IMG/VR virus record: IMGVR_UViG_3300031673_010277 | Coordinates: 1-42,448 of that record | DNA: 42,448 nucleotides | Direction: 5' to 3' (one strand) | Source of the DNA: a virus | In this document: one piece after another, positions 25,383 to 32,850 of the stretch | How positions within the stretch are numbered: position 1 is the first letter of the stretch | Layout of the letters: each line of letters starts with the position of its first letter | Notes under the pieces: model-generated | Told to the model about the DNA's origin: nothing | What the model saw: only the letters and a program-made list of their open reading frames with translations | Databases searched by the model: none | Program-made: the position numbers and the translations under genes

Positions 25383-25404
25383 TGGGGGACCCGAAGGCCC
25401 CCCA
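25383..25404 (-). terminator. cUUCGg-capped hairpin after the ubiquitin-like gene
   Basis: In minus-strand RNA a 9-bp stem (UGGGGGGCC with GGUCCCCCA, one G-U pair) is closed by the very stable C(UUCG)G tetraloop. The 3' flank (AAAUCC) has no U-run in the coding direction, so it may act as a partial terminator or a 3'-end stabiliser, limiting transcript flow from the ubiquitin-like gene to E1-A. On the + strand it is followed by ATTTTATT, so it could also stop antisense transcription. Confidence 0.65.
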
Positions 25405-25425
25405 TTTTATTCCATCAAGGATGGA

Positions 25426-25902
25426 TTAGCACCCTTTCTTGCCGGCAGGTTTCAGATACTCGAGGGTATCTCCCGGTTGCAGGGTGTACTCTGCACCGAC
25501 TTCCTTACCGTTTACCAGACCTGTGGACAGGCGATCCACATTCAGAACCTCACGGAGAAAATCCCCAACTTCCTTGACGCTACGGCCGGCAACGGGAAAG
25601 TTACCGGAAGAGGCACCACAGGACACCTGAATGGTGGTGGAGGTTTTGGAACCGAAAGGAGCTCCAGGTTTGGTCAGAACGCTTTGTGCCTGAAAGGCCA
25701 CGCCGCCTATTGCTGCAGGTTTTGCTGCGGCCGCTTTGGCCACGGTTGCTCCGGATGCACCGAATTTGTTCAGAATGGCTGCGATCACGACATCCTTGGG
25801 TTTCTTGGTCATGCCAGGAATGGCGAGTTCATCAACACACATTCTTTTGAGTTCGACTGCAGTTTTGGCTTCCAGAGTTTCGCGAGTAAAAGTTGCTCCC
25901 AT
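25426..25902 (-). CDS. Ubiquitin-like protein with SAP-like N-terminal domain
   Basis: A 158-residue protein. Residues 1-48 ('LKRMCVDELAIPGMTKKPKD' then 'VIAAILNKFG') look like a SAP-type helical DNA-binding domain; a low-complexity Ala/Pro/Gly linker runs to about 85; the C-terminal 70 residues read as a beta-grasp (ThiS/MoaD/PRTRC-C-like) fold: strand 'TTIQVSC', helix 'SVKEVGDFLREVLNV', 'GLVNGKEVGAEYTLQPGDTL', then the tail ending GKKGC. Active ubiquitin-like proteins end in a Gly; here Gly is second to last before a Cys, so a peptidase may need to expose it, or the Cys itself may be used. The gene looks clearly richer in GC than its neighbours. AAGGAG and a CAA-rich leader precede the ATG. 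Confidence 0.68.
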   Translation of the reverse strand: MGATFTRETLEAKTAVELKRMCVDELAIPGMTKKPKDVVIAAILNKFGASGATVAKAAAAKPAAIGGVAFQAQSVLTKPGAPFGSKTSTTIQVSCGASSGNFPVAGRSVKEVGDFLREVLNVDRLSTGLVNGKEVGAEYTLQPGDTLEYLKPAGKKGC

Positions 25903-25964
25903 GTTTAAATCTCCTTGTTACGTTTAGTTTGTTGTTGTTGTTCACGATGTGACCAAATGGTCAC
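25903..25964 (-). promoter_or_regulatory. Leader with inverted repeat and CAA-rich segment before the ubiquitin-like gene
   Basis: A perfect 7-bp inverted repeat, GTGACCA-AA-TGGTCAC (25949-25964), starts at the stop of the E1-B gene. In minus-strand RNA it is followed by AACAACAACAACAAAC, an unstructured run that favours ribosome loading, then AACAAGGAG and the ATG. The repeat may be an operator, a processing site or a short RNA hairpin. I cannot identify a clear -35/-10 promoter. Confidence 0.45.
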
Positions 25965-26656
25965 TACTGTTTTACGATTCGAATCTTCGAGTTGGAGTTC
26001 ATACTCAAAATATCAAAGTAGACCTCCGACCGATCATGCTGACCCTTCACAACAGAGTTGTAGAATAACCAACACATCAGCGTTGCAACGCCCAGATTTG
26101 TGAAATACAACTGGGGTTCCGATTGTGATAATTCCTCACATGACATTTCATCTGGTAACTTATCGTCAGGGTTTGCAATCTCTGGATGATAGGCACATAG
26201 GTCAGGTGTTAAATCTACCCCCCCTCTTCTGACATAAAGTTGTGCATTACCATCTGTTAATTCATTCCCACCAGAAATAATTGTAACATCATTCAGATTC
26301 TTACAGTAATTGTTAATTATCATTCTGGATTTGTGATTGTCAACACATATGAATACAATTGTATTCTCTTTAATTACTTGGGCAATATTAGTTTCATTGA
26401 TGTAAGCATCGAATACGTCAAATTCGATATTGCTGAACTTCATAGCAAGCTCATCGGCTTTTGTTTCAGCTTTGTTGCCCATACCACTAAATTCCTGTCG
26501 TTCGAAATTTTTCATTTCGTATTGGTCTCCATCGACCAAAAGTATGTTCGCTTCATAATCTTGAGAAAAGTTTAGAAACCGACAAAGACGTTCTGCAAGG
26601 ATTGTGCCGACACCGCCCAAGCCGATAATAGTAATATCAATGGACTGTTGTGTCAT
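25964..26656 (-). CDS. ThiF/E1-like adenylating protein (E1-B), PRTRC-ThiF-like
   Basis: A 230-residue E1-family protein; residue numbers below count from the GTG two codons upstream of the chosen start. It has the full adenylation set: 'ITIIGLGGVGT' (10-20), 'LLVDGDQYEMKNFERQEF' with D44, D46, N52, R55, Q56, 'GNKAETKA' with K64, and D108 in 'FICVDNHKSR'. C175 in 'DEMSCEELSQSEPQLYFTN' is a candidate thioester Cys; that region resembles PRTRC-system ThiF ('...Sc.....q.lfiN...a...'). I chose ATG 26656 because GGAGG lies five bases upstream; the GTG start is less likely. It overlaps the end of the JAB gene by 20 bases. It would activate the downstream ubiquitin-like protein. Confidence 0.82.
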   Translation of the reverse strand: MTQQSIDITIIGLGGVGTILAERLCRFLNFSQDYEANILLVDGDQYEMKNFERQEFSGMGNKAETKADELAMKFSNIEFDVFDAYINETNIAQVIKENTIVFICVDNHKSRMIINNYCKNLNDVTIISGGNELTDGNAQLYVRRGGVDLTPDLCAYHPEIANPDDKLPDEMSCEELSQSEPQLYFTNLGVATLMCWLFYNSVVKGQHDRSEVYFDILSMNSNSKIRIVKQ

Positions 26657-28499
26657 TCCCACCTCCGAATACCTTTCTCATTTTCTCAATGAGAGATAAT
26701 GGTTTTGAAGTCCCTGGTTGCTCAGGATCAGGAATCCTTTCCAGGTGCTTATCGGCTTCTGCTGCAGCATCTAATATAGCTTGATGCTCTTCATCTGATT
26801 GGTGAAGGAATGCCCCTGAGTCTGCTTCCATTTGCTTCTCACGATCAATCTCGGAACTTGACATTGGATGACCACAAGCGTAGCAGCCTCCGATTCTTTC
26901 AATGCTGTCAAATGTGTTTTCTTCATTACATTTGGGGCAAATCAGAAAATGGCCAGGTTCTTCGTCATCAATAACAGTCAACTCAACAGGTCCGTTACAA
27001 TAAGGGCATTGTCCTGCGGTTTCCATTTCTGACTCACCAAAGACTCCTTGGCAATATGGGCATTCCCATTCCATCTCTTTATCCGCTGAGACGGTATCCG
27101 GCAATAATGTGTAACAATACGGACAACATTCATCTGTTGATAATTTCAAGAACGTATTGTTACATTCCAGACAGGTTTGATATCCCTGTTGATCCGGTTG
27201 TACTTCCATTGATTGTGCAGAGTTTAATGCCGCTTCCCGATCTATATCATCCATCGGCGGCCCCTGCTCATAACCATCTTTAAGTTCATCTTGATCTATC
27301 TGGACCAAATGATCGTCCGTTTTACATGTTGGACATACTGCTTCAGCATCTGTTGTTGTGAAAACGACCTTGCACTTTTCGCAGTGATACATTTCCTCTT
27401 CAAACTCAATGCCTTCCATTTCATTCATAATTTTAGTTTCTCGGTGCTTACATGACAGACATGGATTTAATGGATCACATGCTGGTTTTTCACCTGGTTT
27501 TACAACAACCGTCGGAGTTCCTGGTTTCTGCCCAACGAATCCTGGTAATTGTTTTTGGTTGCCAGGTGCAATGTATCGGCCAGCTTGGTCCCAAAGACTG
27601 GCGTCATAATTTCCACCCCAGCCATTCCAGCGACCACGACCATTCTTGTACATCCCACGTTGACCCTGCCAATAGTTTCCACCACGCCAATCGCCATAGT
27701 ATCCACCGTAGGTATATGTATATGTCCCACGTTCAACCATGTCCATCCATTTGGAATTGAATTGGCGTTTGCTTTCCGACACTTTAAATATGTATCGTTT
27801 GTCGAATTTTCTTGTTTGATATGCACTCTTGCTGCTGGCCTTTTCATCTAAGACCATTTTACCATTTGCGTCAGCCTTATATATCTTTGTGGTATATTTG
27901 ATTTCTTTTTCATCAATATCCTTGGTCTTTGATAACCCAAGCATATAATCATCGGGATTCACCATAAACCGATGGCCATTGGCAACGATTGATGCTGATA
28001 AGCTAAACTCTTCAGACATTACATTGCCGTATGTGATATGAAGTCCATCAAACGTCTTTTCATCGCTATCATCAACACCTGAGTGAAACGCTGAAAAGTT
28101 TGCATGGCTGTGAATTGTTCCGATCATTGTAAAACCTTCAATGGTAACTCCTCGGTTATAATCACATGCCGCTGCTGTAACTTTTTGATGGGGAGGAACA
28201 ACTCGGTACTTTCCGGTTGCCTCATTGTAGAATAACAGCACAATTGCCTCGCCACTATACTTTTGATATACTGCTTTAAAGAACTCAAGTATCTTGGCTC
28301 CGGTTTGTGCTGGCAATGGATTGATATACATGCGTGCCATTGTATTGGCACTTTGCAAGATTGAAATGTTTTTAACAGGGGCGATGCTTTCCATCACCCC
28401 CATTTTCTTTTTCAGGAAGATTCCTTCTTTTGCGACGATATAATAAATATCATCATCCGGAAGTTCCTGTGTCCCGTCATTGATAACAACTTTGAACAT
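26637..28499 (-). CDS. JAMM/JAB metallopeptidase fused to multiple zinc ribbons
   Basis: A 620-residue protein. The N-terminal JAB domain (about 20-190) has E84 and a perfect JAMM motif, HSHANFSAFHSGVD (H130-x-H132-x7-S140-x2-D143), typical of deubiquitinase-type zinc peptidases that process or remove ubiquitin-like proteins. A Gly/Tyr/Trp-rich linker (about 260-320) follows. The C-terminal half has four or five zinc ribbons: pairs such as CLSC, CEKC, CPTC, CLEC, CPYC (three times), CPKC and CYAC. Such ribbons can bind modified substrate, DNA or RNA polymerase (inference). The ATG overlaps the stop of the large E2-like gene by one base (TAATG) and has AAAGGAG. In the cassette it could trim the GKKGC tail and/or reverse conjugation. 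Confidence 0.88.
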   Translation of the reverse strand: MFKVVINDGTQELPDDDIYYIVAKEGIFLKKKMGVMESIAPVKNISILQSANTMARMYINPLPAQTGAKILEFFKAVYQKYSGEAIVLLFYNEATGKYRVVPPHQKVTAAACDYNRGVTIEGFTMIGTIHSHANFSAFHSGVDDSDEKTFDGLHITYGNVMSEEFSLSASIVANGHRFMVNPDDYMLGLSKTKDIDEKEIKYTTKIYKADANGKMVLDEKASSKSAYQTRKFDKRYIFKVSESKRQFNSKWMDMVERGTYTYTYGGYYGDWRGGNYWQGQRGMYKNGRGRWNGWGGNYDASLWDQAGRYIAPGNQKQLPGFVGQKPGTPTVVVKPGEKPACDPLNPCLSCKHRETKIMNEMEGIEFEEEMYHCEKCKVVFTTTDAEAVCPTCKTDDHLVQIDQDELKDGYEQGPPMDDIDREAALNSAQSMEVQPDQQGYQTCLECNNTFLKLSTDECCPYCYTLLPDTVSADKEMEWECPYCQGVFGESEMETAGQCPYCNGPVELTVIDDEEPGHFLICPKCNEENTFDSIERIGGCYACGHPMSSSEIDREKQMEADSGAFLHQSDEEHQAILDAAAEADKHLERIPDPEQPGTSKPLSLIEKMRKVFGGGNDTTVH

Positions 28500-31069
28500 T
28501 AAGCTCTCCTTTGGTTTAAGTATCTGGTTGATAAAGCATTCTCGAATACATCAAATGAATGTAGATTTAACATCCCCCTGAGTATCCCAACTTGTTCGAT
28601 TTTCGCCGGTGAGACTCGTGGTGCAGGAATACAATCCAGCCTGCACTCCCTTGTCATATAACGATCAAGAGAATAAGACTCGGGATAACCACCGAAATAT
28701 TCAAGTGGCATTGCTCTTAATGCCCGTGTTGTTGATGGGCCGTATAATAGATATCCATAATTATTCTTGTAATCTTTCAAGCCATTGATAATATCTCCTG
28801 CCTGAAATTTAATCTTTGATAAATCTAATGGGGCATGGTCAAGTTTCGGCCATTGTTTGGACTTCAATGTGATTTTCTTGAAGTTTTCCATAACATCATT
28901 GAACCACAATGTGCACCCATTTGAACAGAGAACTAATGGTTCTCCGCCGGTGTCGGTAATGAAGGCGACTATAATATTCACATCCTTCTTTGGAAAACAA
29001 GGAATGCCGGCAGTTGTTGCTACGATCTTTGTGCCTGCTGACAAACGGCCAATTTTATTTGTGACCTTTCTTACTTTACCCGTTTTAATGATTCCATGAT
29101 ATCCGTCAACATATAGGGTTTCCGACAGATTGCCTTCTTTATCAATAAGGATAAAATAAATATCTCCACGCTCTTCATTATATTTGAACCCTTGGAGCAT
29201 TTTAACTGTCAATACTTCTAATGGATTTTCCCAATTGGCTACAACGACCTTGTCTCCGATAACAAATTCAGTATCGAAATCTGCACCCTCAATAAAGAAT
29301 CTATCACCATCAATCAACTCCTTTGTGTAACCACCCTTTAAAGTTTTCAAAGAGTAGTTTCCATCCCACGTCAAAATACCATTAATACCCCATGTAACTT
29401 CCGGTTTTGGTTCGCTGTTTCTTCCGGGGATGAAAAACAATTTTCGCCCGACTCTGAATTTTCCTTCGAGTCGTTTGACTTCATCGAGATGATAAACTTG
29501 TCTCTTGGGTGCTCCCCTTGATAATTCAAGTCTTCGATCATGTCCTTGAAGCTCTGGATGACAATTCATAAATCGTGCAATGATTTGTCCACGGCCAGAT
29601 ACATCAATTGAATGGAATCTCATTCTGTATCCGTTGGTTTTTGCACCTGGATGTGATGAGTCGCCAATGATAATATATTGGTCTTTCTTGTTTAGTTTGA
29701 TTCCGTCGATTTCTGGTTCATCAATTTTAAATTCAGTTGCATCAAGATTTGAGGTGAGATAATAGCTGTTTCCAAGTTTAACTTCAAGGATTTCTTCTCC
29801 ATCAAACCCACGACTTTTTCTTATATATTCTGTTTTGTGATAAGATTCGTTACTCCCAAGTTTTAGAATGAGAATAGTATCTGGCTTAACAACCGTGCCG
29901 TTGGGTAGAGTTGCTTCATCTACTCTTCTTTGCTCGGTTATTTTTTTAGACAACCATCTACGAGATTTGGGTGTTAACTGCATTAAAGATATCCGACCTT
30001 CAATATCAATCTGAATATATTTAACATCGCTACCGTCTGGGAAGCCAACAAATGAGTCGATGAAAGCCATCTTCCCTTTTGCAGTTTCAAATGAATCACC
30101 AACGGTTACGTTTGTTCGCTCATCAAGATATGTTCCCTGAGCAATATCATAAAACAACTTATGGGTTAGTTTTGATCGTTTAGACGCTTTTACTTCAATG
30201 CCCGTATCTTGAGCTTGATAAAAGAAGTCCGCAAGCTCTTTATAACCCATTGATTTTTTCCCTCTCAGATTATGGCTCTCTTTTGTATATTGAATCCTTT
30301 GCCCGAGAGAATATTCTGTTTTAATCCAATCGGCTGTATAGATAAACATCGGATTTGCTTGACTCATATATTGCCATTCCAAATAACTATTCAACACTGG
30401 AACATCTCTATATGCATTATAGTTGTATGTGTAATCTGAATTGAATGTAGCTGACCACCACACCATGATAGCATGTTGAATCGCTGCATTGAATGATTGT
30501 GCTCGGTTATTGATTGCACTGCCGAAACAAACGAAACCACCGTCAGAGATGTTACACATTGGTATTTTGAGAAGATAATCCGATAACCCGGACATCTGTT
30601 GGGTCCTCAAAAACACTTGGCCGCTGGTGACTTCATTGTATTTTGTGATATACAGAATAAAGATAACATACGGAAATGCGAGCTGGAATACATAAGGTGG
30701 ATTGTTTTCACTTTTCCAATCTGTGTATCCCATCATATCAAGTTTTCCATCGCTCCGAAGCCGTGAGATTTCATCAGTGAATCCCATAACTGACTTAATG
30801 GTTCTGTATGCTGGGGGTTCTTCAATAACAACAAGATGCCCCTTTTCCAGCTCTTCAATATATCTGCAATTTGCTGGAATTACTCCACCTTCAATTCCTC
30901 CCCCTGTTATACGTTTAATATAATCACCGGTGAGTAGAGTTTTCTTTTTAATCGTAGGAAGTGAATCCGCTTCATATTTTTCAGGAATGTACTCTGAATA
31001 TAATAGATGCGCATACTTCTCATTGAACCTGATCTCTTCGACCAGTTTGTCTCGCCTGGGTTCTGCCAT
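28499..31069 (-). CDS. Large protein with PRTRC-B/E2-like N-terminus
   Basis: An 856-residue protein. The N-terminal 260 residues resemble the PRTRC system protein B family (E2-like): 'VIEEPPAYRTIKSV' (81-94; family vPPa.RT), 'NNPPYVFQLAFPYVIFILYI' (122-141), 'LLKIPMCNISDGGFVCFGSA' (166-185; family 'aP..N...dG.vC.Gs'). C181 in FVCFGSA is the candidate active Cys. The remaining 600 residues look like a series of small beta-barrel segments (KOW/SH3-like 'GDKVVVANWENPLEVLTVKML', 'AGTKIVATTAGIPCFP') and a Tyr-rich tail; I cannot name them. There is no signal peptide. It is the first gene of the cassette, with AAGGGG upstream. An adaptor or ligase role joining conjugation to a target is possible but unproven. 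Confidence 0.58.
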   Translation of the reverse strand: MAEPRRDKLVEEIRFNEKYAHLLYSEYIPEKYEADSLPTIKKKTLLTGDYIKRITGGGIEGGVIPANCRYIEELEKGHLVVIEEPPAYRTIKSVMGFTDEISRLRSDGKLDMMGYTDWKSENNPPYVFQLAFPYVIFILYITKYNEVTSGQVFLRTQQMSGLSDYLLKIPMCNISDGGFVCFGSAINNRAQSFNAAIQHAIMVWWSATFNSDYTYNYNAYRDVPVLNSYLEWQYMSQANPMFIYTADWIKTEYSLGQRIQYTKESHNLRGKKSMGYKELADFFYQAQDTGIEVKASKRSKLTHKLFYDIAQGTYLDERTNVTVGDSFETAKGKMAFIDSFVGFPDGSDVKYIQIDIEGRISLMQLTPKSRRWLSKKITEQRRVDEATLPNGTVVKPDTILILKLGSNESYHKTEYIRKSRGFDGEEILEVKLGNSYYLTSNLDATEFKIDEPEIDGIKLNKKDQYIIIGDSSHPGAKTNGYRMRFHSIDVSGRGQIIARFMNCHPELQGHDRRLELSRGAPKRQVYHLDEVKRLEGKFRVGRKLFFIPGRNSEPKPEVTWGINGILTWDGNYSLKTLKGGYTKELIDGDRFFIEGADFDTEFVIGDKVVVANWENPLEVLTVKMLQGFKYNEERGDIYFILIDKEGNLSETLYVDGYHGIIKTGKVRKVTNKIGRLSAGTKIVATTAGIPCFPKKDVNIIVAFITDTGGEPLVLCSNGCTLWFNDVMENFKKITLKSKQWPKLDHAPLDLSKIKFQAGDIINGLKDYKNNYGYLLYGPSTTRALRAMPLEYFGGYPESYSLDRYMTRECRLDCIPAPRVSPAKIEQVGILRGMLNLHSFDVFENALSTRYLNQRRA

Positions 31070-31072
31070 TCG

Positions 31073-31450
31073 CTATCCCCTTAACATTTTAAGTTTTTTC
31101 GCAAATTGGGTTAAGATTTTTTCCGCTTTGTTTTCATCAATAACCCACACCTTTCTTCGACGTGGAGGGATTGTATTTTCAGGATCATCAGAGATTCTAT
31201 ATTTCTCTAATGTACTGTAAATCGCAACATACACTTCTTCGTCTTCCCTTTCCAATGTTAAAAACCCGATTTCTTTATTATTCCTTCCAGGCACATCAAG
31301 CGATAGAAACACTCTTGGTCCTGTTGGATTCAATTCGGGATACTGAATAGATGATTTTTCTTCTTGAATAATTTGATCACATATAACCCTAACTTGATGG
31401 GTTAAATCCGTGTCCTTCAATTCACTTAACAAATGTTGCAAAATTCCCAT
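31073..31450 (-). CDS. Hypothetical 125-aa protein upstream of the cassette
   Basis: Not recognised. A mixed alpha/beta small protein: helix 'QHLLSELKDTDLTHQVRV', strands 'PRVFLSLDVPG', 'EIGFLTLEREDEEVYVAIY', then 'RRRKVWVIDENKAEKIL' and a Lys-rich end. I chose ATG 31450 because a TTG two codons earlier overlaps the upstream ribosome site; AAAGG lies nine bases before the ATG. It lies three bases from the large PRTRC-B-like gene and seven from the Sm-like protein, and is probably in the same transcript. It could be a cassette accessory factor, but there is no direct evidence. Confidence 0.5.
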   Translation of the reverse strand: MGILQHLLSELKDTDLTHQVRVICDQIIQEEKSSIQYPELNPTGPRVFLSLDVPGRNNKEIGFLTLEREDEEVYVAIYSTLEKYRISDDPENTIPPRRRKVWVIDENKAEKILTQFAKKLKMLRG

Positions 31451-31456
31451 ATTCAA

Positions 31457-31789
31457 TTACCTTTTAAATGGTCTGATTTTAAACCTTTGATTTTGGTCTC
31501 CGCCCAATTCAAGCCAATCAACTTGGTTGAATGGAACCGATCTCCAATCTTTCTTTTCGAGATCATAAACATGAATGATTCCACTCTGTTGCATCAGCTT
31601 TAATATTTTTGGCATATTTACATTTTTGGGATACTGTTTTTTTGGAATCTTTGTGAAGTCCAAGGTACATTTCATAATCCTTATTGTACCATCTTTTTTG
31701 ACGAACTTTACTTTAGCTTCGCCCGTAGCATACAGTTTTTCCCAAAACTCTACTGCACTACGAATAACATCATGATCTGCCTGTGGCAT
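31457..31789 (-). CDS. Sm-like/WYL_2-type SH3 beta-barrel protein
   Basis: A 110-residue protein with the signature of small phage SH3/Sm-like barrels (DUF2693/WYL_2): 'AKVKFVKKDGTIRIMKCTLD' followed by 'IPKKQYP' and 'IIHVYDLEKKDWRSVPFNQV', i.e. a 'kkdGt.R.m..T...iP' strand pair and a second strand pair ending 'v.D.e...WRs...d.v'. Such proteins are common in T4-like and jumbo phages; their ligands are mostly unknown. It lies after the radical SAM gene (three-base gap) with GGGAGGG as ribosome site. Assignment to the family is from memory of the motif. Confidence 0.6.
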   Translation of the reverse strand: MPQADHDVIRSAVEFWEKLYATGEAKVKFVKKDGTIRIMKCTLDFTKIPKKQYPKNVNMPKILKLMQQSGIIHVYDLEKKDWRSVPFNQVDWLELGGDQNQRFKIRPFKR

Positions 31790-31792
31790 TTA

Positions 31793-32842
31793 TTAACCCT
31801 CCCGTTTATCTAAATGAACCAGATCTCCTTCTCCATCTTCATGCTTATCAATATGTTGACTCATCATTAAACATGAATGGTTACATAATTTACAATGTCT
31901 TCGTTTATCTTGACACATCAGTTCATAAAAGTCCTTCGATACCATTGTATCATAATTCTTTTCAAACAATTCGCTAACGTGCAGGTGTGGTGTTAATACC
32001 CCTTTTATACGAAGACATAATCTCATGGTTCCATCAGCATCGACTGTTACATTATGAACTCCATGTTCGAGTTCACAATCAAAGTTTGATGGTAAGGTAT
32101 CAAACATTCTTGGGATTAATACGTCTTTCATGTGAATAAATAAATCATCATCATGCATTATTTTCCCAAGCATTTGTGATAATTTCCATGATTTTTGAAC
32201 AAGTTGATCTGGATCTTTGACATTTGAAAAGTCGTAATATGGACTTTTTGCAATATCTACAAATGTAATATCACTGTATATTTCATTCTGGCTGAGGTCA
32301 TAAACAAGATCATACAGAAAATCTTTATTTTCATTCATGACTGTTATCTCAGCTACTACATCTTTTACATCTCCCTTTGCTTGAATTTCTTTTAATCGCT
32401 TCATTCCTTCAACGCTTTTTCTTATTCGATCTTCTCCAGCATATCCTGGATGATTAAATATTGGATCAACTGAACTTGTAAATCCTTCAACATAATCTGT
32501 TTCTCTAAATAAGCGTTTTATCAAAGGTTGAATTTCAGGGGTATTGTTGCTTATGATTGTATAATAAATTTCATTGTCATTACAGAAGTTTATAATTTCT
32601 GGTAGGTCTTTTCTCAATAAAGGTTCCCCACCATAAAAGATATGAAACACATTTGGGTTTTGTTTTTTAAATGCTTTCAATGCATTTATAACAACTTCTG
32701 TTGACATTTCATTTTTAATGTAATGTTCCATCTGTGGATAACCCATTGGCATATCAGGATAATTTTTAACGATTGCACAATACTCGCAATCTAAATTACA
32801 CTTCCTTGTCAATATCCAGTTTACAATTCTTATTAGGCTCAT
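31793..32842 (-). CDS. Radical SAM protein with SPASM-like C-terminus
   Basis: A 349-residue radical SAM enzyme: the [4Fe-4S] motif CNLDCEYC (C-x3-C-x2-C) near the N-terminus ('WILTRKCNLDCEYC'), then 'FHIFYGGEPLLRKDLPEII' (GGE SAM-binding motif) and 'YYTIISNNT'. The C-terminus has extra cysteines ('DCELEHG', 'MRLCLRI', 'CQDKRRHCKLCNHSC') that fit a SPASM/twitch-type auxiliary cluster, as in enzymes that modify peptides (anSME, RiPP maturases). I chose ATG 32842: GGGGG lies three bases upstream, and it leaves a clean gap to the upstream gene; an ATG seven codons earlier overlaps that gene. The neighbour is a MKIK-TNSSS protein, a possible substrate. It is not QueE-like. Confidence 0.86.
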   Translation of the reverse strand: MSLIRIVNWILTRKCNLDCEYCAIVKNYPDMPMGYPQMEHYIKNEMSTEVVINALKAFKKQNPNVFHIFYGGEPLLRKDLPEIINFCNDNEIYYTIISNNTPEIQPLIKRLFRETDYVEGFTSSVDPIFNHPGYAGEDRIRKSVEGMKRLKEIQAKGDVKDVVAEITVMNENKDFLYDLVYDLSQNEIYSDITFVDIAKSPYYDFSNVKDPDQLVQKSWKLSQMLGKIMHDDDLFIHMKDVLIPRMFDTLPSNFDCELEHGVHNVTVDADGTMRLCLRIKGVLTPHLHVSELFEKNYDTMVSKDFYELMCQDKRRHCKLCNHSCLMMSQHIDKHEDGEGDLVHLDKREG

Positions 32843-32850
32843 GTTCCCCC

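Noticed and set aside
25222-25908. A long + strand reading frame of over 200 codons opposite the ubiquitin-like and E1-A genes
   Set aside because: It is the antisense of well-supported genes, arises from GC-rich codons in the ubiquitin-like gene, has no ribosome site and no recognisable family.
24011-31069. A full PRTRC cassette including ParB
   Set aside because: No ParB-like or other PRTRC D-F gene is seen; only the E1, E2, Ubl and JAB parts match, so the set is PRTRC-like, not PRTRC.
31793-32842. Radical SAM gene as QueE of the deazapurine pathway
   Set aside because: The Cys motif and C-terminal auxiliary cysteines fit SPASM-type enzymes; QueE is shorter and lacks the C-terminal cluster.
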